Shown here piece by piece: positions 5,525 to 13,057 of a stretch of 13,188 bases of DNA (position 1 is the stretch's first letter; each line of letters opens with the position of its first letter). Origin of the DNA: Oscillospiraceae bacterium (GTDB taxonomy: Bacteria; Bacillota; Clostridia; Oscillospirales; Ruminococcaceae); contig JAFPPJ010000204.1 in the NCBI GenBank assembly GCA_017410745.1, forward strand, positions 1 to 13,188. The letters are read 5' to 3'. Position numbers and translations under genes: made by a program. Below the pieces are notes generated by a model. That model did not search any database. It was not told the origin of the DNA and saw only the letters and a list, made by a program, of their open reading frames with translations.

Positions 5525-6646
5525 ATGGAGCTTGACCTGAATGCTCTCCGCGGAGAGATAAATGATATTGATATGCAGATGCTCGCCCTCTTTGAGAAGA
5601 GGATGGAGATCTGCCGTGATATAGCCGCATACAAGAAAAAGAACGGTATGAGCGTATATCAGAACGGGCGTGAGACGGAGATAATCAACCGCGTGAGGAT
5701 AAATTCCCCCTCGTGGCTGTCCGATGCGTCCGCGGTGCTCTTTTCGAGCATAATGGACATAAGCAAGTGCCTGCAGGCAGAGGAGCTGACGCGCGGCAAG
5801 ATATACCCCGTGCCCAGCGTGTTCGAGCCCTCCTGTGCACAGGTGATAGCATGCCAGGGCACATCGGGGGCGTACTCCGAGCAGGCGTGCATAAAGCAGT
5901 TCGGTGCAGACAGGTCTATACGCTTCATGACCACCTTTGACGAGGTGGTGGGGCTCGTGGAGAGCGGCAGGGCCGATTTCGGCATACTCCCGCTGGAAAA
6001 TTCCACCGTGGGCACGATAGAGGAGACGTATTCCCTGCTGGCAAGGCATGAGCTGTACATCAACAGCGTGATACGGGTGGAGATAACCCACTGCCTCGCG
6101 GCAAAGCCCGAGACAGCAGAGGAGAATATATCAAAGGTATATTCCAAGAAGGAAGCGCTGGCGCAGTGCTCGGAGTATATCCGCACACACAGCCTGACTC
6201 CCGTGGAGTATTCAAATACCGCGCTTGCGGCAGAGATGGTGAAGGAGTCCTCCGAGGACATCGCCTGCATATGCTCTGCGGAATGTGCGGAGAAGCTGGG
6301 GCTCAGGATCATAAACGACAAGGTGGCGGATGCGTATCCGAACTTCACGAGGTTCATATGCTTCTCGAAGTCCTTTGCCTCCCCCGAGGGAGCGGATACC
6401 ATCGCGGTGTCCTTCACGGCTCCCCATACCCCCGGCGGACTGTACCGCACGCTGACCAAGTTCGCGGTAAACGGGCTCAACCTCACAAAGATCGTGAGCA
6501 TGCCCGTGGCAGGCAAGGACTTTGACGTGCAGTTCTTCCTCGATTTCGAGGGCAGCTACTCCAACCGCAAGGTGGTAACGCTGCTCGACGACCTGAGCTC
6601 GTCCCTCGGGTATTTCCGCTTCCTGGGCAATTTCAGGGAGATATGA
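5525..6646 (+). CDS. pheA: Bifunctional chorismate mutase / prephenate dehydratase (P-protein)
   Basis: Converts chorismate to prephenate and then to phenylpyruvate, the committed steps of phenylalanine synthesis. The 373 residues match the family's usual length. Residues 1-90 are an AroQ chorismate mutase (Arg9, Arg26, Lys37-39, Glu50 and Gln84 align with the known catalytic positions). Residues about 106-285 are prephenate dehydratase, with GTSGAYSEQA (112-121), PLENSTVGTI (156-165) and the NFTRF motif containing catalytic Thr-Arg-Phe (273-277). Residues about 290-370 are an ACT domain. In that domain the phenylalanine-sensing ESRP motif reads VSMP (324-327), and the GAL motif reads GGLY (304-307), so feedback control may differ. 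The ribosome binding site is weak (AGGGTG). The gene is probably cotranscribed with the GyrB-like gene and overlaps the next gene by 4 bases. Confidence 0.96.
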   Translation: MELDLNALRGEINDIDMQMLALFEKRMEICRDIAAYKKKNGMSVYQNGRETEIINRVRINSPSWLSDASAVLFSSIMDISKCLQAEELTRGKIYPVPSVFEPSCAQVIACQGTSGAYSEQACIKQFGADRSIRFMTTFDEVVGLVESGRADFGILPLENSTVGTIEETYSLLARHELYINSVIRVEITHCLAAKPETAEENISKVYSKKEALAQCSEYIRTHSLTPVEYSNTALAAEMVKESSEDIACICSAECAEKLGLRIINDKVADAYPNFTRFICFSKSFASPEGADTIAVSFTAPHTPGGLYRTLTKFAVNGLNLTKIVSMPVAGKDFDVQFFLDFEGSYSNRKVVTLLDDLSSSLGYFRFLGNFREI

Positions 6647-7401
6647 CCCGCAGGCCCGTAATGTCCGGGGCGGATAAGGCAGTCCTCACGGTATATGCTG
6701 TGATCTTCCTGTTTGCAGGAGGCATGCTTTTCCTTATGGGGGTTGATGATCTCGGCCTCGGTACTGCGGAATACGGATGGCTTGCGTACCTTATCGGCGT
6801 GATCGTGCTTTACAGACCGTCCCGGAGGTACAGGGCCGCGGCGGCAGTACTTGCTGTCATACGCACTGCCGCTCTGATAATGATGATCGGCGCATATGCC
6901 TTCCCTGTGATATGCTCGGGCTTTGAGAGAAACAGCGGTATGTATGCCGCAAAGAGATATGTTTTCATAAACGGAGTGAGGGAAACGGCAGGCGATCTGC
7001 TGCCCGAAAGCATACCGGAGGATGCGGCGGATTACTATTTCCGCACCGAAAGACAACTGCTGGCGCAGGACTATCGCCCGTATGCCTATCTTGTGATGCA
7101 TACGGACAGAGATTTCCTTATGAGATATGAGGCAGATATATCACAGAATGAGAGATATGAACGCTCGGTGTGCGATCTTGAGGAGGAACGGGAGTCCCGT
7201 GACGGCGGCGGACAAGCCGGTATTGACGCACGCCCCGAAAAGCTGCCCCGTCATGTCTATGACAGACTTTATAATGATGCAATGATAAGGGACGATCTTG
7301 ACGGCTCCGTGATATTCTGCGGAGATGATGCTTCTGCATGGAATACCTATACGGGGGCAATGATAAACTATGACACGGGGCTGCTTGTGATATGGCGATA
7401 G
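6643..7401 (+). CDS. Unknown membrane protein with three N-terminal helices
   Basis: Protein of 252 residues that I do not recognise. Residues about 13-33, 44-58 and 65-92 are hydrophobic and look like three membrane helices, with positive RPSRRYR (58-64) between the second and third. Residues 93-252 are polar and should form a soluble domain with many Tyr, Asp and Arg, ending with a hydrophobic LLVIW. No catalytic or binding motif stands out. The ATG overlaps the pheA stop as ATGA, which suggests translational coupling. A second ATG at 6661 is possible but has no better ribosome binding site. Nothing in the sequence links it biochemically to phenylalanine synthesis. An imperfect hairpin (CACAG/CTGTG, 7403-7429) follows but lacks a T-tract. 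Confidence 0.8.
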   Translation: MTRRPVMSGADKAVLTVYAVIFLFAGGMLFLMGVDDLGLGTAEYGWLAYLIGVIVLYRPSRRYRAAAAVLAVIRTAALIMMIGAYAFPVICSGFERNSGMYAAKRYVFINGVRETAGDLLPESIPEDAADYYFRTERQLLAQDYRPYAYLVMHTDRDFLMRYEADISQNERYERSVCDLEEERESRDGGGQAGIDARPEKLPRHVYDRLYNDAMIRDDLDGSVIFCGDDASAWNTYTGAMINYDTGLLVIWR

Positions 7402-7482
7402 ACACAGGGCATGACCGGTGTATGCTGTGGAATTTGCCCAAAACGGGCGATAACTTGAAATGATATATTTCCCATTTGTGTA

Positions 7483-7511
7483 TTGTAATCTGTACTAAAA
7501 TGGTGTATAAT
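7483..7511 (+). promoter_or_regulatory. Promoter of the suf operon
   Basis: TTGTAA (7483-7488), 17-base spacer, perfect TATAAT (7506-7511). The start is expected near 7518, at the first base pairs of the leader palindrome. Confidence 0.85.
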
Positions 7512-7516
7512 TTAGA

Positions 7517-7555
7517 ATGCGGGGATATCCCGCATATCTTGCACATCTGATGTGC
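7517..7555 (+). promoter_or_regulatory. Two back-to-back inverted repeats in the suf leader
   Basis: ATGCGGG-GATAT-CCCGCAT (7517-7535) and GCACAT-CTG-ATGTGC (7541-7555) fill nearly all of the leader between the predicted start (about 7518) and the sufC ribosome binding site (GGAAGGATG, 7558-7566). The first overlaps the transcription start and could be a repressor operator. Either could be a 5' RNA hairpin. It does not resemble the IscR site consensus I know. Confidence 0.45.
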
Positions 7556-7573
7556 CGGAAGGATGGTTTATTT

Positions 7574-8314
7574 ATGGCTTTGCTTGAAATAAAAGACCTT
7601 GTAGTCAGCGCCGAGGAGAAGGAGATACTTCACGGTGTGTCGCTGACGATAGGCGAAGGAGAGACCCATGTTATCATGGGCCCCAACGGTGCGGGCAAAT
7701 CTACGCTCGGCATGGCTGTCATGGGCAGTCCCGAATATGAGAAGACATCGGGCACGGTGCTCATAGACGGAGAGGATATGACCGATGCGAGCGCAGACAA
7801 GGTGGCAAAGAAGGGCGTGTTCCTTTCTTTCCAGAATCCCGTGGAGGTGCCGGGCGTAACGCTGTCGGCATTCATCAAGAGCGCTATGGAGCAGCTCACA
7901 GGCGAGCGCATGCGCCTGTGGGACTTCAAGAAGAAGCTCACTGAGGCTATGAAGTCTCTGGATATGGATCCCTCCTATGCTGACCGTGACCTGAACGTAG
8001 GCTTCTCGGGCGGCGAGAAGAAGAAGGCTGAGATACTGCAGCTGCTCATGCTCCGCCCCAGACTTGCGATACTTGACGAGACCGACTCCGGTCTTGACGT
8101 GGATGCGGTAAAGATAGTATCGGCGGGCATCGACCTCTACCGCAGAGAGGTAGGCGGTGCGCTCCTCATCATCACGCATTCCACGAGGATACTCGAGAAT
8201 CTCCCTGTTGACCGCGTGCACGTCATCGCAGACGGCAGGAACATCGCAGAGGGCGGCAGAGAGATCGTCGATGATATAAACGAAAACGGCTTTGAACGTT
8301 ACATGAAGGCGTAA
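7574..8314 (+). CDS. sufC: Fe-S cluster assembly ATPase SufC
   Basis: Cytoplasmic ABC-type ATPase that powers cluster assembly on the SufBCD scaffold. The 246 residues are full length. Visible motifs are Walker A GPNGAGKST (36-44), Q-loop FQNPVEVPG (86-94, the SufC-type sequence that contacts SufB/SufD), signature GFSGGEKKK (143-151), Walker B LAILDETDSGLD (164-175) and H-loop ITHS (200-203). There is no transmembrane partner, as expected for Suf. The start at 7574 follows GGAAGGATG; the frame is open back to 7517 but that part is the leader palindrome. It is the first gene of the operon and sufB begins 8 bases after its stop. Confidence 0.98.
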   Translation: MALLEIKDLVVSAEEKEILHGVSLTIGEGETHVIMGPNGAGKSTLGMAVMGSPEYEKTSGTVLIDGEDMTDASADKVAKKGVFLSFQNPVEVPGVTLSAFIKSAMEQLTGERMRLWDFKKKLTEAMKSLDMDPSYADRDLNVGFSGGEKKKAEILQLLMLRPRLAILDETDSGLDVDAVKIVSAGIDLYRREVGGALLIITHSTRILENLPVDRVHVIADGRNIAEGGREIVDDINENGFERYMKA

Positions 8315-8322
8315 GGTGTGCT

Positions 8323-9732
8323 ATGAGTGAGAATAAAACACAGGTAGCAGACATCGACAGGTCGCTTTATGATTTCCGCAACGAGGACAAGGATGCCTAC
8401 CGCTTAGAAGGCGGTCTCACCCGTGAGATAGTGGAGAAGCTGTCCGAGGAGAAGGGCGACCCCGAGTGGATGAGAGAATTCAGGCTCAAGTCGCTTGAGC
8501 TGTACAATCAGATACCCGTGCCCGACTGGGGGCCGGATATATCCGGGCTCAACATGGACAATATCGTGACCTATGTGCGCCCGAACGCAAAGATGTCCTC
8601 CGACTGGAAGGATGTCCCCGATGATATAAAGGATACATTCGAGAAGCTGGGCATACCCCAGGCCGAGAGGGAATCCCTGGCAGGCGTGGGCGCACAGTAT
8701 GACTCCGAGCTGGTATACCACAATGTCCGCAAGGACATGGAGGAGCAGGGAGTAGTATATATCGACTTCGAGAGCGCGGTAAAGGGCGAATACGCCGATA
8801 TGCTGCGCGAGCACTTCATGAAGCTGATTCCTCCCACAGCGCACAAGTTCGCTGCACTGCACGGTGCGGTATGGTCGGGCGGCTCCTTCGTGTATGTGCC
8901 CAAGGGAGTAAAGGTGGCGTTCCCGCTGCAGTCCTATTTCAGGCTCAACGCAAAGGGAGCGGGACAGTTCGAGCACACGCTCATCATCGTGGATGAGGGC
9001 GCAGACCTGCACTTCATCGAGGGCTGCTCCGCACCCAAGTACAACGTTGCCAACCTCCATGCAGGCGCAGTGGAGATATATGTCAAGAAAGGCGCACACT
9101 GCCGCTATTCCACCATCGAGAACTGGTCGAAGAATATGTACAATCTCAACACCAAGGTGGCAAGAGTGGAAGAGGGCGGTTCGATCGAATGGGTATCGGG
9201 CTCCTTCGGCTCGCATATCTCCTATCTCTATCCCATGAGCGACCTTGTGGGAGAGGGCGCACGCTCCGACTTCACGGGCATAGCGTTCGCAAACACGGAT
9301 CAGAATCTTGACACGGGCTGCAAGGTGGCTCACCGCGCACCGAACACCCACAGCTATACCAATACCCGCTCCATATCCAAGGGCGGCGGCGTCAATACGT
9401 TCCGCAGCGTGGTATATGTAGCGCCCGAGGCAAAGGGCAGCAAGTGCGCTGTATCCTGCACCTCCCTCATGCTCGACTCCGAGTCCCGTTCCGACACCAT
9501 CCCTGCGATGGATATACGCACAGACGACTGCGATGTGGGACACGAGGCAAGGATCGGACGCATATCCGATGAGACCGTATTCTATCTCATGTCGAGAGGA
9601 CTTTCCGAGGACGAGGCAAAGGCCATGATAGTATCCGGCTTTGCCGACAGCGTGTCCAAGGAGCTGCCGCTCGAGTATGCGGTGGAGATGAACAATCTCA
9701 TCCGTCTTGAGATGGTCGGCGCGATAGGTTAA
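8323..9732 (+). CDS. sufB: Fe-S cluster scaffold protein SufB
   Basis: Scaffold subunit of SufBCD on which nascent Fe-S clusters are built. The 469 residues are typical. Family segments include GVWSGG-type GAVWSGGSFVYVPKGV (181-196), the beta-helix core with IVDEGADLHFIEGCSAP (222-238), and the C-terminal KGSKCAVSCTSLMLD (371-385), where Cys379 aligns with the cluster-building cysteine of E. coli SufB. VGHEARIG (405-412) supplies the His407/Glu408 pair, and FYLMSRGLSEDEA ends the helical domain. Local sequence around Cys379 (SCTSLMLD) differs from the usual QCDSMLIG. The gene sits between sufC and sufD at tight spacing. The sufD ribosome binding site overlaps its stop codon. Confidence 0.97.
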   Translation: MSENKTQVADIDRSLYDFRNEDKDAYRLEGGLTREIVEKLSEEKGDPEWMREFRLKSLELYNQIPVPDWGPDISGLNMDNIVTYVRPNAKMSSDWKDVPDDIKDTFEKLGIPQAERESLAGVGAQYDSELVYHNVRKDMEEQGVVYIDFESAVKGEYADMLREHFMKLIPPTAHKFAALHGAVWSGGSFVYVPKGVKVAFPLQSYFRLNAKGAGQFEHTLIIVDEGADLHFIEGCSAPKYNVANLHAGAVEIYVKKGAHCRYSTIENWSKNMYNLNTKVARVEEGGSIEWVSGSFGSHISYLYPMSDLVGEGARSDFTGIAFANTDQNLDTGCKVAHRAPNTHSYTNTRSISKGGGVNTFRSVVYVAPEAKGSKCAVSCTSLMLDSESRSDTIPAMDIRTDDCDVGHEARIGRISDETVFYLMSRGLSEDEAKAMIVSGFADSVSKELPLEYAVEMNNLIRLEMVGAIG

Positions 9733-9744
9733 GGAGGGCAGGAT

Positions 9745-10833
9745 ATGAAGATGTATATGAACCTGCTTCCTTGCATAACATGGAAGTGGCTCAGGATGAA
9801 CGGCACGGAGGCTGAGATCTCCCCTGCCGGCAGAAGCGATATAGTTTTGCCCGAAAGCTGGGGCATGTCCTCCGACAGCAAGGCATACGGCCTTGAGGTG
9901 GACGCAAGGAGCAATGCGGATATAGAGCGTGCTCTCTTTGAGGACAAGATAGTCACGGGCATAGGCCCCGATCTTGACCGTGCGGCGGTGGAGAATGACA
10001 TCCCCGTTATACGCCTCACTGCGGGAGAAGACCCGCTGGTTATAGAAAACAGATATAACGACGGCGACAAGGTCATGACCTGCCTTGAGATAACCGTGCC
10101 CGACGGCGTACACACCACAGTCACCGAGAAGTTCTATTCCGATGAGGATACCGACGCAGAGGCAGTGTTCCAGACACGCTTTGTCATAGGCGAGGGCGCA
10201 TCGGTGGACTTCGTGCAGGTGCAGCGTCTCGGCAGGAACGTGCGCTTCTTCAACGACTGCGGCAGTCTCAACGAGAAGGACGGCAGGCTCGACTGCGTAT
10301 CTCTGATACTTGCGGGCGGCGAGACCTACTACGGCTCCCGCGCCAACCTCAAGGGGAAGAACAGCGCATTCACTACGGATATGGCGTATATCGTGAAGGG
10401 CGACGAGAAGCTCGATGTGAACATCGCTGCGTTCCAGAGGGGCAAGAAGACCAACTCCCTCATCACCATCAACGGTGCGCTCAAGGACAACGCAAAGAAG
10501 CTCGTCCGCGCCACCATCGACTTCAAGAAGGGCTCGTCCGGCTCTACCGGCGAGGAGACCGAGAATGTACTGATGATGAACGACGGCGTGGTGAACCGCA
10601 CAGTCCCCCTCATACTCTGCACAGAGGAGGACGTAGAGGGCATACACGGCGCAACTCTCGGCAGACCCTCCGAGGAGATAGTGATGTATATGATGTCGAG
10701 GGGTCTTGACAAAAATACTATCTATGATATAATGGAAAAGGCACGGCTCGATGCCTGCGCCGCAAAGATAGCCGATGAGCAGACCCGCAGGGAGATACAG
10801 GAATACCTGCACCCCGAGGCTTCGCTCGACTGA
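9745..10833 (+). CDS. sufD: Fe-S cluster assembly protein SufD
   Basis: Paralogue of SufB that pairs with it in the SufBC2D complex. The 362 residues are somewhat shorter than E. coli SufD, mainly at the N-terminus. The central beta-helix (about 110-300) is followed by EEDVEGIHGATLGRPSEEIV (294-313). His301 there aligns with the functionally important His near the SufB/SufD interface. MMSRGLDKNTIYDIM (316-330) opens the C-terminal helical domain. The ATG at 9745 has AAGGAGG (9731-9737) that overlaps the sufB stop. In-frame ATGs at 9751 and 9757 are possible but less well spaced. The next gene follows after 16 bases. Confidence 0.95.
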   Translation: MKMYMNLLPCITWKWLRMNGTEAEISPAGRSDIVLPESWGMSSDSKAYGLEVDARSNADIERALFEDKIVTGIGPDLDRAAVENDIPVIRLTAGEDPLVIENRYNDGDKVMTCLEITVPDGVHTTVTEKFYSDEDTDAEAVFQTRFVIGEGASVDFVQVQRLGRNVRFFNDCGSLNEKDGRLDCVSLILAGGETYYGSRANLKGKNSAFTTDMAYIVKGDEKLDVNIAAFQRGKKTNSLITINGALKDNAKKLVRATIDFKKGSSGSTGEETENVLMMNDGVVNRTVPLILCTEEDVEGIHGATLGRPSEEIVMYMMSRGLDKNTIYDIMEKARLDACAAKIADEQTRREIQEYLHPEASLD

Positions 10834-10849
10834 GCGGGAGAAGATGCAT

Positions 10850-11272
10850 ATGCACAGGGATATCATAGAACGCCTTCTCTATGAGGAGGAGGACGAAGCG
10901 AAAAGAGCTGAGATGATACGCAGCTTTGACGATGAAGACCTGTATGTATATGCATACAACTACAACTGGGATGACGGCTTTGATGAGCCGCGCGCCATTG
11001 CGGAAAATCCGGACTGCTCGCTGAGTACGGCCCTGCTCCTGTTTGAAAGGGCGGAGGGCTTTGAAGCGATAGAGGATGAGGGCGACGACGAATATATGCA
11101 GCCGTGGCGCGACTTCGGCAGATATATGTATGACAGGCTCATACACCGTGACTTCAAGGAACCGAAGATAAGATACGGCACGCCCGGGGCGGCAGACGAC
11201 ATATCGCCCGACGACCCCGAGCGCGTATTCTACGAATATTTTGACGGCAAGGACTGCGACATCGACCTTTGA
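10850..11272 (+). CDS. Small acidic DUF4274-like protein inside the suf operon
   Basis: Soluble acidic protein of 140 residues and unknown function. Residues 36-71 (YNYNWDDGFDEPRAIAENP, then CSLSTALLLFERAEGF) match what I recall of DUF4274, in which N-W-D-D-G-F, N-P-x-C and T-A-L-x-x-F are conserved. The rest is low in hydrophobic residues, with an acidic C-terminus. It lies 16 bases after sufD and 43 bases before sufS on the same strand with no terminator, so it should be part of the suf transcript. ATG at 10850 is preferred because GGGAG (10836-10840) is nine bases upstream. ATG at 10844 is only three bases from it and would add two residues. Only three cysteines or so are present and they do not form a cluster-binding motif. 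Confidence 0.75.
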   Translation: MHRDIIERLLYEEEDEAKRAEMIRSFDDEDLYVYAYNYNWDDGFDEPRAIAENPDCSLSTALLLFERAEGFEAIEDEGDDEYMQPWRDFGRYMYDRLIHRDFKEPKIRYGTPGAADDISPDDPERVFYEYFDGKDCDIDL

Positions 11273-11315
11273 TCACCCGTACAGGGGAAAATACACGACT
11301 TAGAGGATCATTCCC

Positions 11316-12524
11316 ATGAGAGACTTTGATGATATAAGAGCGGACTTCCCTATACTGTCCGACGAATATGCGTATCTTGACAATGCGGCTACCACACAGA
11401 AGCCGCAGGCTGTCCTCGATGCGGTGGAGCGCTACTACAAGAGCGAGAACGCCAATCCGCTCAGAGGGCTGTACGATCTCTCCGTGCTCGCCACGGAGAG
11501 ATACGAGAGCGCACGCGCTGCAGCGGCAAGGTTCATCGGGGCAGATCCTCATGAGATAGTCTTCACGAGGAACGCCACAGAGAGCCTCAATCTCGTATCC
11601 TATTCCTATGCGGCATCCGTGCTCAGGGAGGGCGATGAGATACTTGTTGCCGTGAGCGAGCATCACAGCAATATGCTGCCGTGGCAGAACGCCGCACGCC
11701 TTACGGGAGCGGTGATAAGCTACATTGAGTGCAGCAGGGACGGCGTTATCACGCCCGATGATATAGAGCGGCGCATCACGAACAAGACTCGCATAATCGC
11801 CATAGCACAGGTATCGAACGTGATCGGCAGAGTAAATGACATACGCGCCATCGCAGAGCTCGCACACGCACACAATGCGGTGATAGTATGCGACGGTGCA
11901 CAGTCCGTGCCGCACATGGCTGTGGATGTAAAGCAGCTCGGCGTGGATTTCCTCGCATTCTCCGGACACAAGATGCTCGCACCTATGGGTATAGGCGTAC
12001 TCTACGGGAGACGTGAGCTGCTTGAAAGTATGCCACCGTTCCTTTACGGCGGCGAAATGATCGAACACGTTACGCTCTGCGGTGCTACCTATGCGGAGGT
12101 GCCCCACAAATTCGAGGCGGGCACTGTCAATGCGGGAGCGGCAGCGGGGCTTGAAGCTGCCATCGGCTACATGACGGACATCGGCATGGACAGGATAGAG
12201 GCGAGGGAGCGCGAGCTCACCCGCTATATGATGGAGCGCATGCAGGCGATAGAGCATATAAACATCATCGGCTCTGCCGACCCCGATGAACACGTCGGGA
12301 TAGTGACCTTCACGGTGGATGGCGTACACCCGCACGACATAGCAGAGATAATGAACAGCGACAGGGTATGCGTCCGTGCGGGACATCACTGCGCACAGCC
12401 GCTTATGAAATTCATCGGCTACCCCTCTACTGCGAGGGCGAGCCTCTGCTTCTACAATACCGAAGCCGACATTGACCGCTTCATAGAGTCCTTGTCGGGT
12501 CTCCGGAAAAAAATGGGCTACTGA
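11316..12524 (+). CDS. sufS: Cysteine desulfurase SufS
   Basis: PLP-dependent group II cysteine desulfurase that removes sulfur from cysteine as a persulfide for Fe-S assembly. The 402 residues are full length. Visible elements are LDNAATTQKP (21-30), FTRNATESLN (83-92), SEHHSNMLPW (114-123), DGAQSVPH (193-200, PLP-binding Asp193), SGHKM (216-220, Schiff-base Lys219) and RAGHHCAQP (354-362, catalytic Cys359 in the short loop typical of SufS). TARASLCFYNT (372-382) supplies the substrate-binding Arg. NPLRGLYDLS has Tyr where His is common, and EAGTVNAG has Val where Pro is usual. Ribosome binding site AGAGGA (11302-11307). sufU follows after 11 bases. Confidence 0.97.
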   Translation: MRDFDDIRADFPILSDEYAYLDNAATTQKPQAVLDAVERYYKSENANPLRGLYDLSVLATERYESARAAAARFIGADPHEIVFTRNATESLNLVSYSYAASVLREGDEILVAVSEHHSNMLPWQNAARLTGAVISYIECSRDGVITPDDIERRITNKTRIIAIAQVSNVIGRVNDIRAIAELAHAHNAVIVCDGAQSVPHMAVDVKQLGVDFLAFSGHKMLAPMGIGVLYGRRELLESMPPFLYGGEMIEHVTLCGATYAEVPHKFEAGTVNAGAAAGLEAAIGYMTDIGMDRIEARERELTRYMMERMQAIEHINIIGSADPDEHVGIVTFTVDGVHPHDIAEIMNSDRVCVRAGHHCAQPLMKFIGYPSTARASLCFYNTEADIDRFIESLSGLRKKMGY

Positions 12525-12535
12525 CAGGTGATAGC

Positions 12536-13006
12536 ATGAATACTTTCTATAATGAGATACTCACAGAGCACAACATGAACCCGTACCACAAGGTACCGAT
12601 AGAAAATGCGGATCTCGTGCTTGAGGGCGTGAACCCTTCCTGCGGTGATGACATCGTACTTAGCCTGCGCATGGACGGCGACACTATAATAGAAGGCGGA
12701 TACACCGGCGACGGCTGCGCTGTATCACAGGCGAGCGCGGATATGATGCTCGATCTGGTCATCGGCAAGACAAAGGATGAAGCCCTGCGCCTTGCTGATA
12801 TATTCGTGCGCATGATAAAGGGCGAGGCTTCCGAGGAGGAGATAGAGCAGCTCGAGGAGGCATCGAGCCTTCGCGATGTTTCACATATGCCCGCAAGAGT
12901 GAAATGCGCTGTGCTCGGCTGGCACACCATAGAGCAGATGTTCGCCGGAGGACAGAAGCAGAGCCTTATCCCCGATGCGGACAAGCCGGAAGTCTGCCAT
13001 ATGTGA
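12536..13006 (+). CDS. sufU: Sulfur-transfer protein SufU
   Basis: Zinc-dependent sulfurtransferase that takes persulfide sulfur from SufS and passes it towards SufBCD; it replaces SufE in Gram-positive bacteria. The 156 residues are typical. Zinc ligands and catalytic residues are all visible: NPSCGDD (33-39, Cys36 and Asp38), GDGCAVSQAS (58-67, Cys61) and RVKCAVLGW (121-129, Cys124). The SufU-specific insert between the second and third cysteines (about 75-118) is present and separates it from IscU. It starts 11 bases after sufS, with AGGTG as ribosome binding site. It is the last gene of the operon and a terminator follows. Confidence 0.97.
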   Translation: MNTFYNEILTEHNMNPYHKVPIENADLVLEGVNPSCGDDIVLSLRMDGDTIIEGGYTGDGCAVSQASADMMLDLVIGKTKDEALRLADIFVRMIKGEASEEEIEQLEEASSLRDVSHMPARVKCAVLGWHTIEQMFAGGQKQSLIPDADKPEVCHM

Positions 13007-13022
13007 CCGGTTTCCCCGCCCC

Positions 13023-13057
13023 ACCGCCCCTTTTTATACAGGGGCGGTTGAATTTAT
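13023..13057 (+). terminator. Intrinsic terminator of the suf operon
   Basis: ACCGCCCC (13023-13030) pairs perfectly with GGGGCGGT (13041-13048) around TTTTTATACA. An AT-rich tract (TGAATTTATT) follows. It begins 16 bases after the sufU stop. Confidence 0.85.

Noticed and set aside
5659..6516. 285-codon minus-strand frame opposite pheA
   Set aside because: It is a shadow of pheA: no ribosome binding site and no family resemblance, while the plus strand is a complete P-protein.
8404..10866. Long (820-codon) open frame on the minus strand opposite sufB and sufD
   Set aside because: It runs exactly antisense to two clear Suf genes. Its protein is a low-complexity His/Leu/Tyr-rich product of reverse-strand codon bias and matches no family.
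11154..12389. 411-codon minus-strand frame opposite sufS
   Set aside because: It is antisense to a complete SufS with all catalytic residues and has low-complexity His/Arg/Tyr-rich content.
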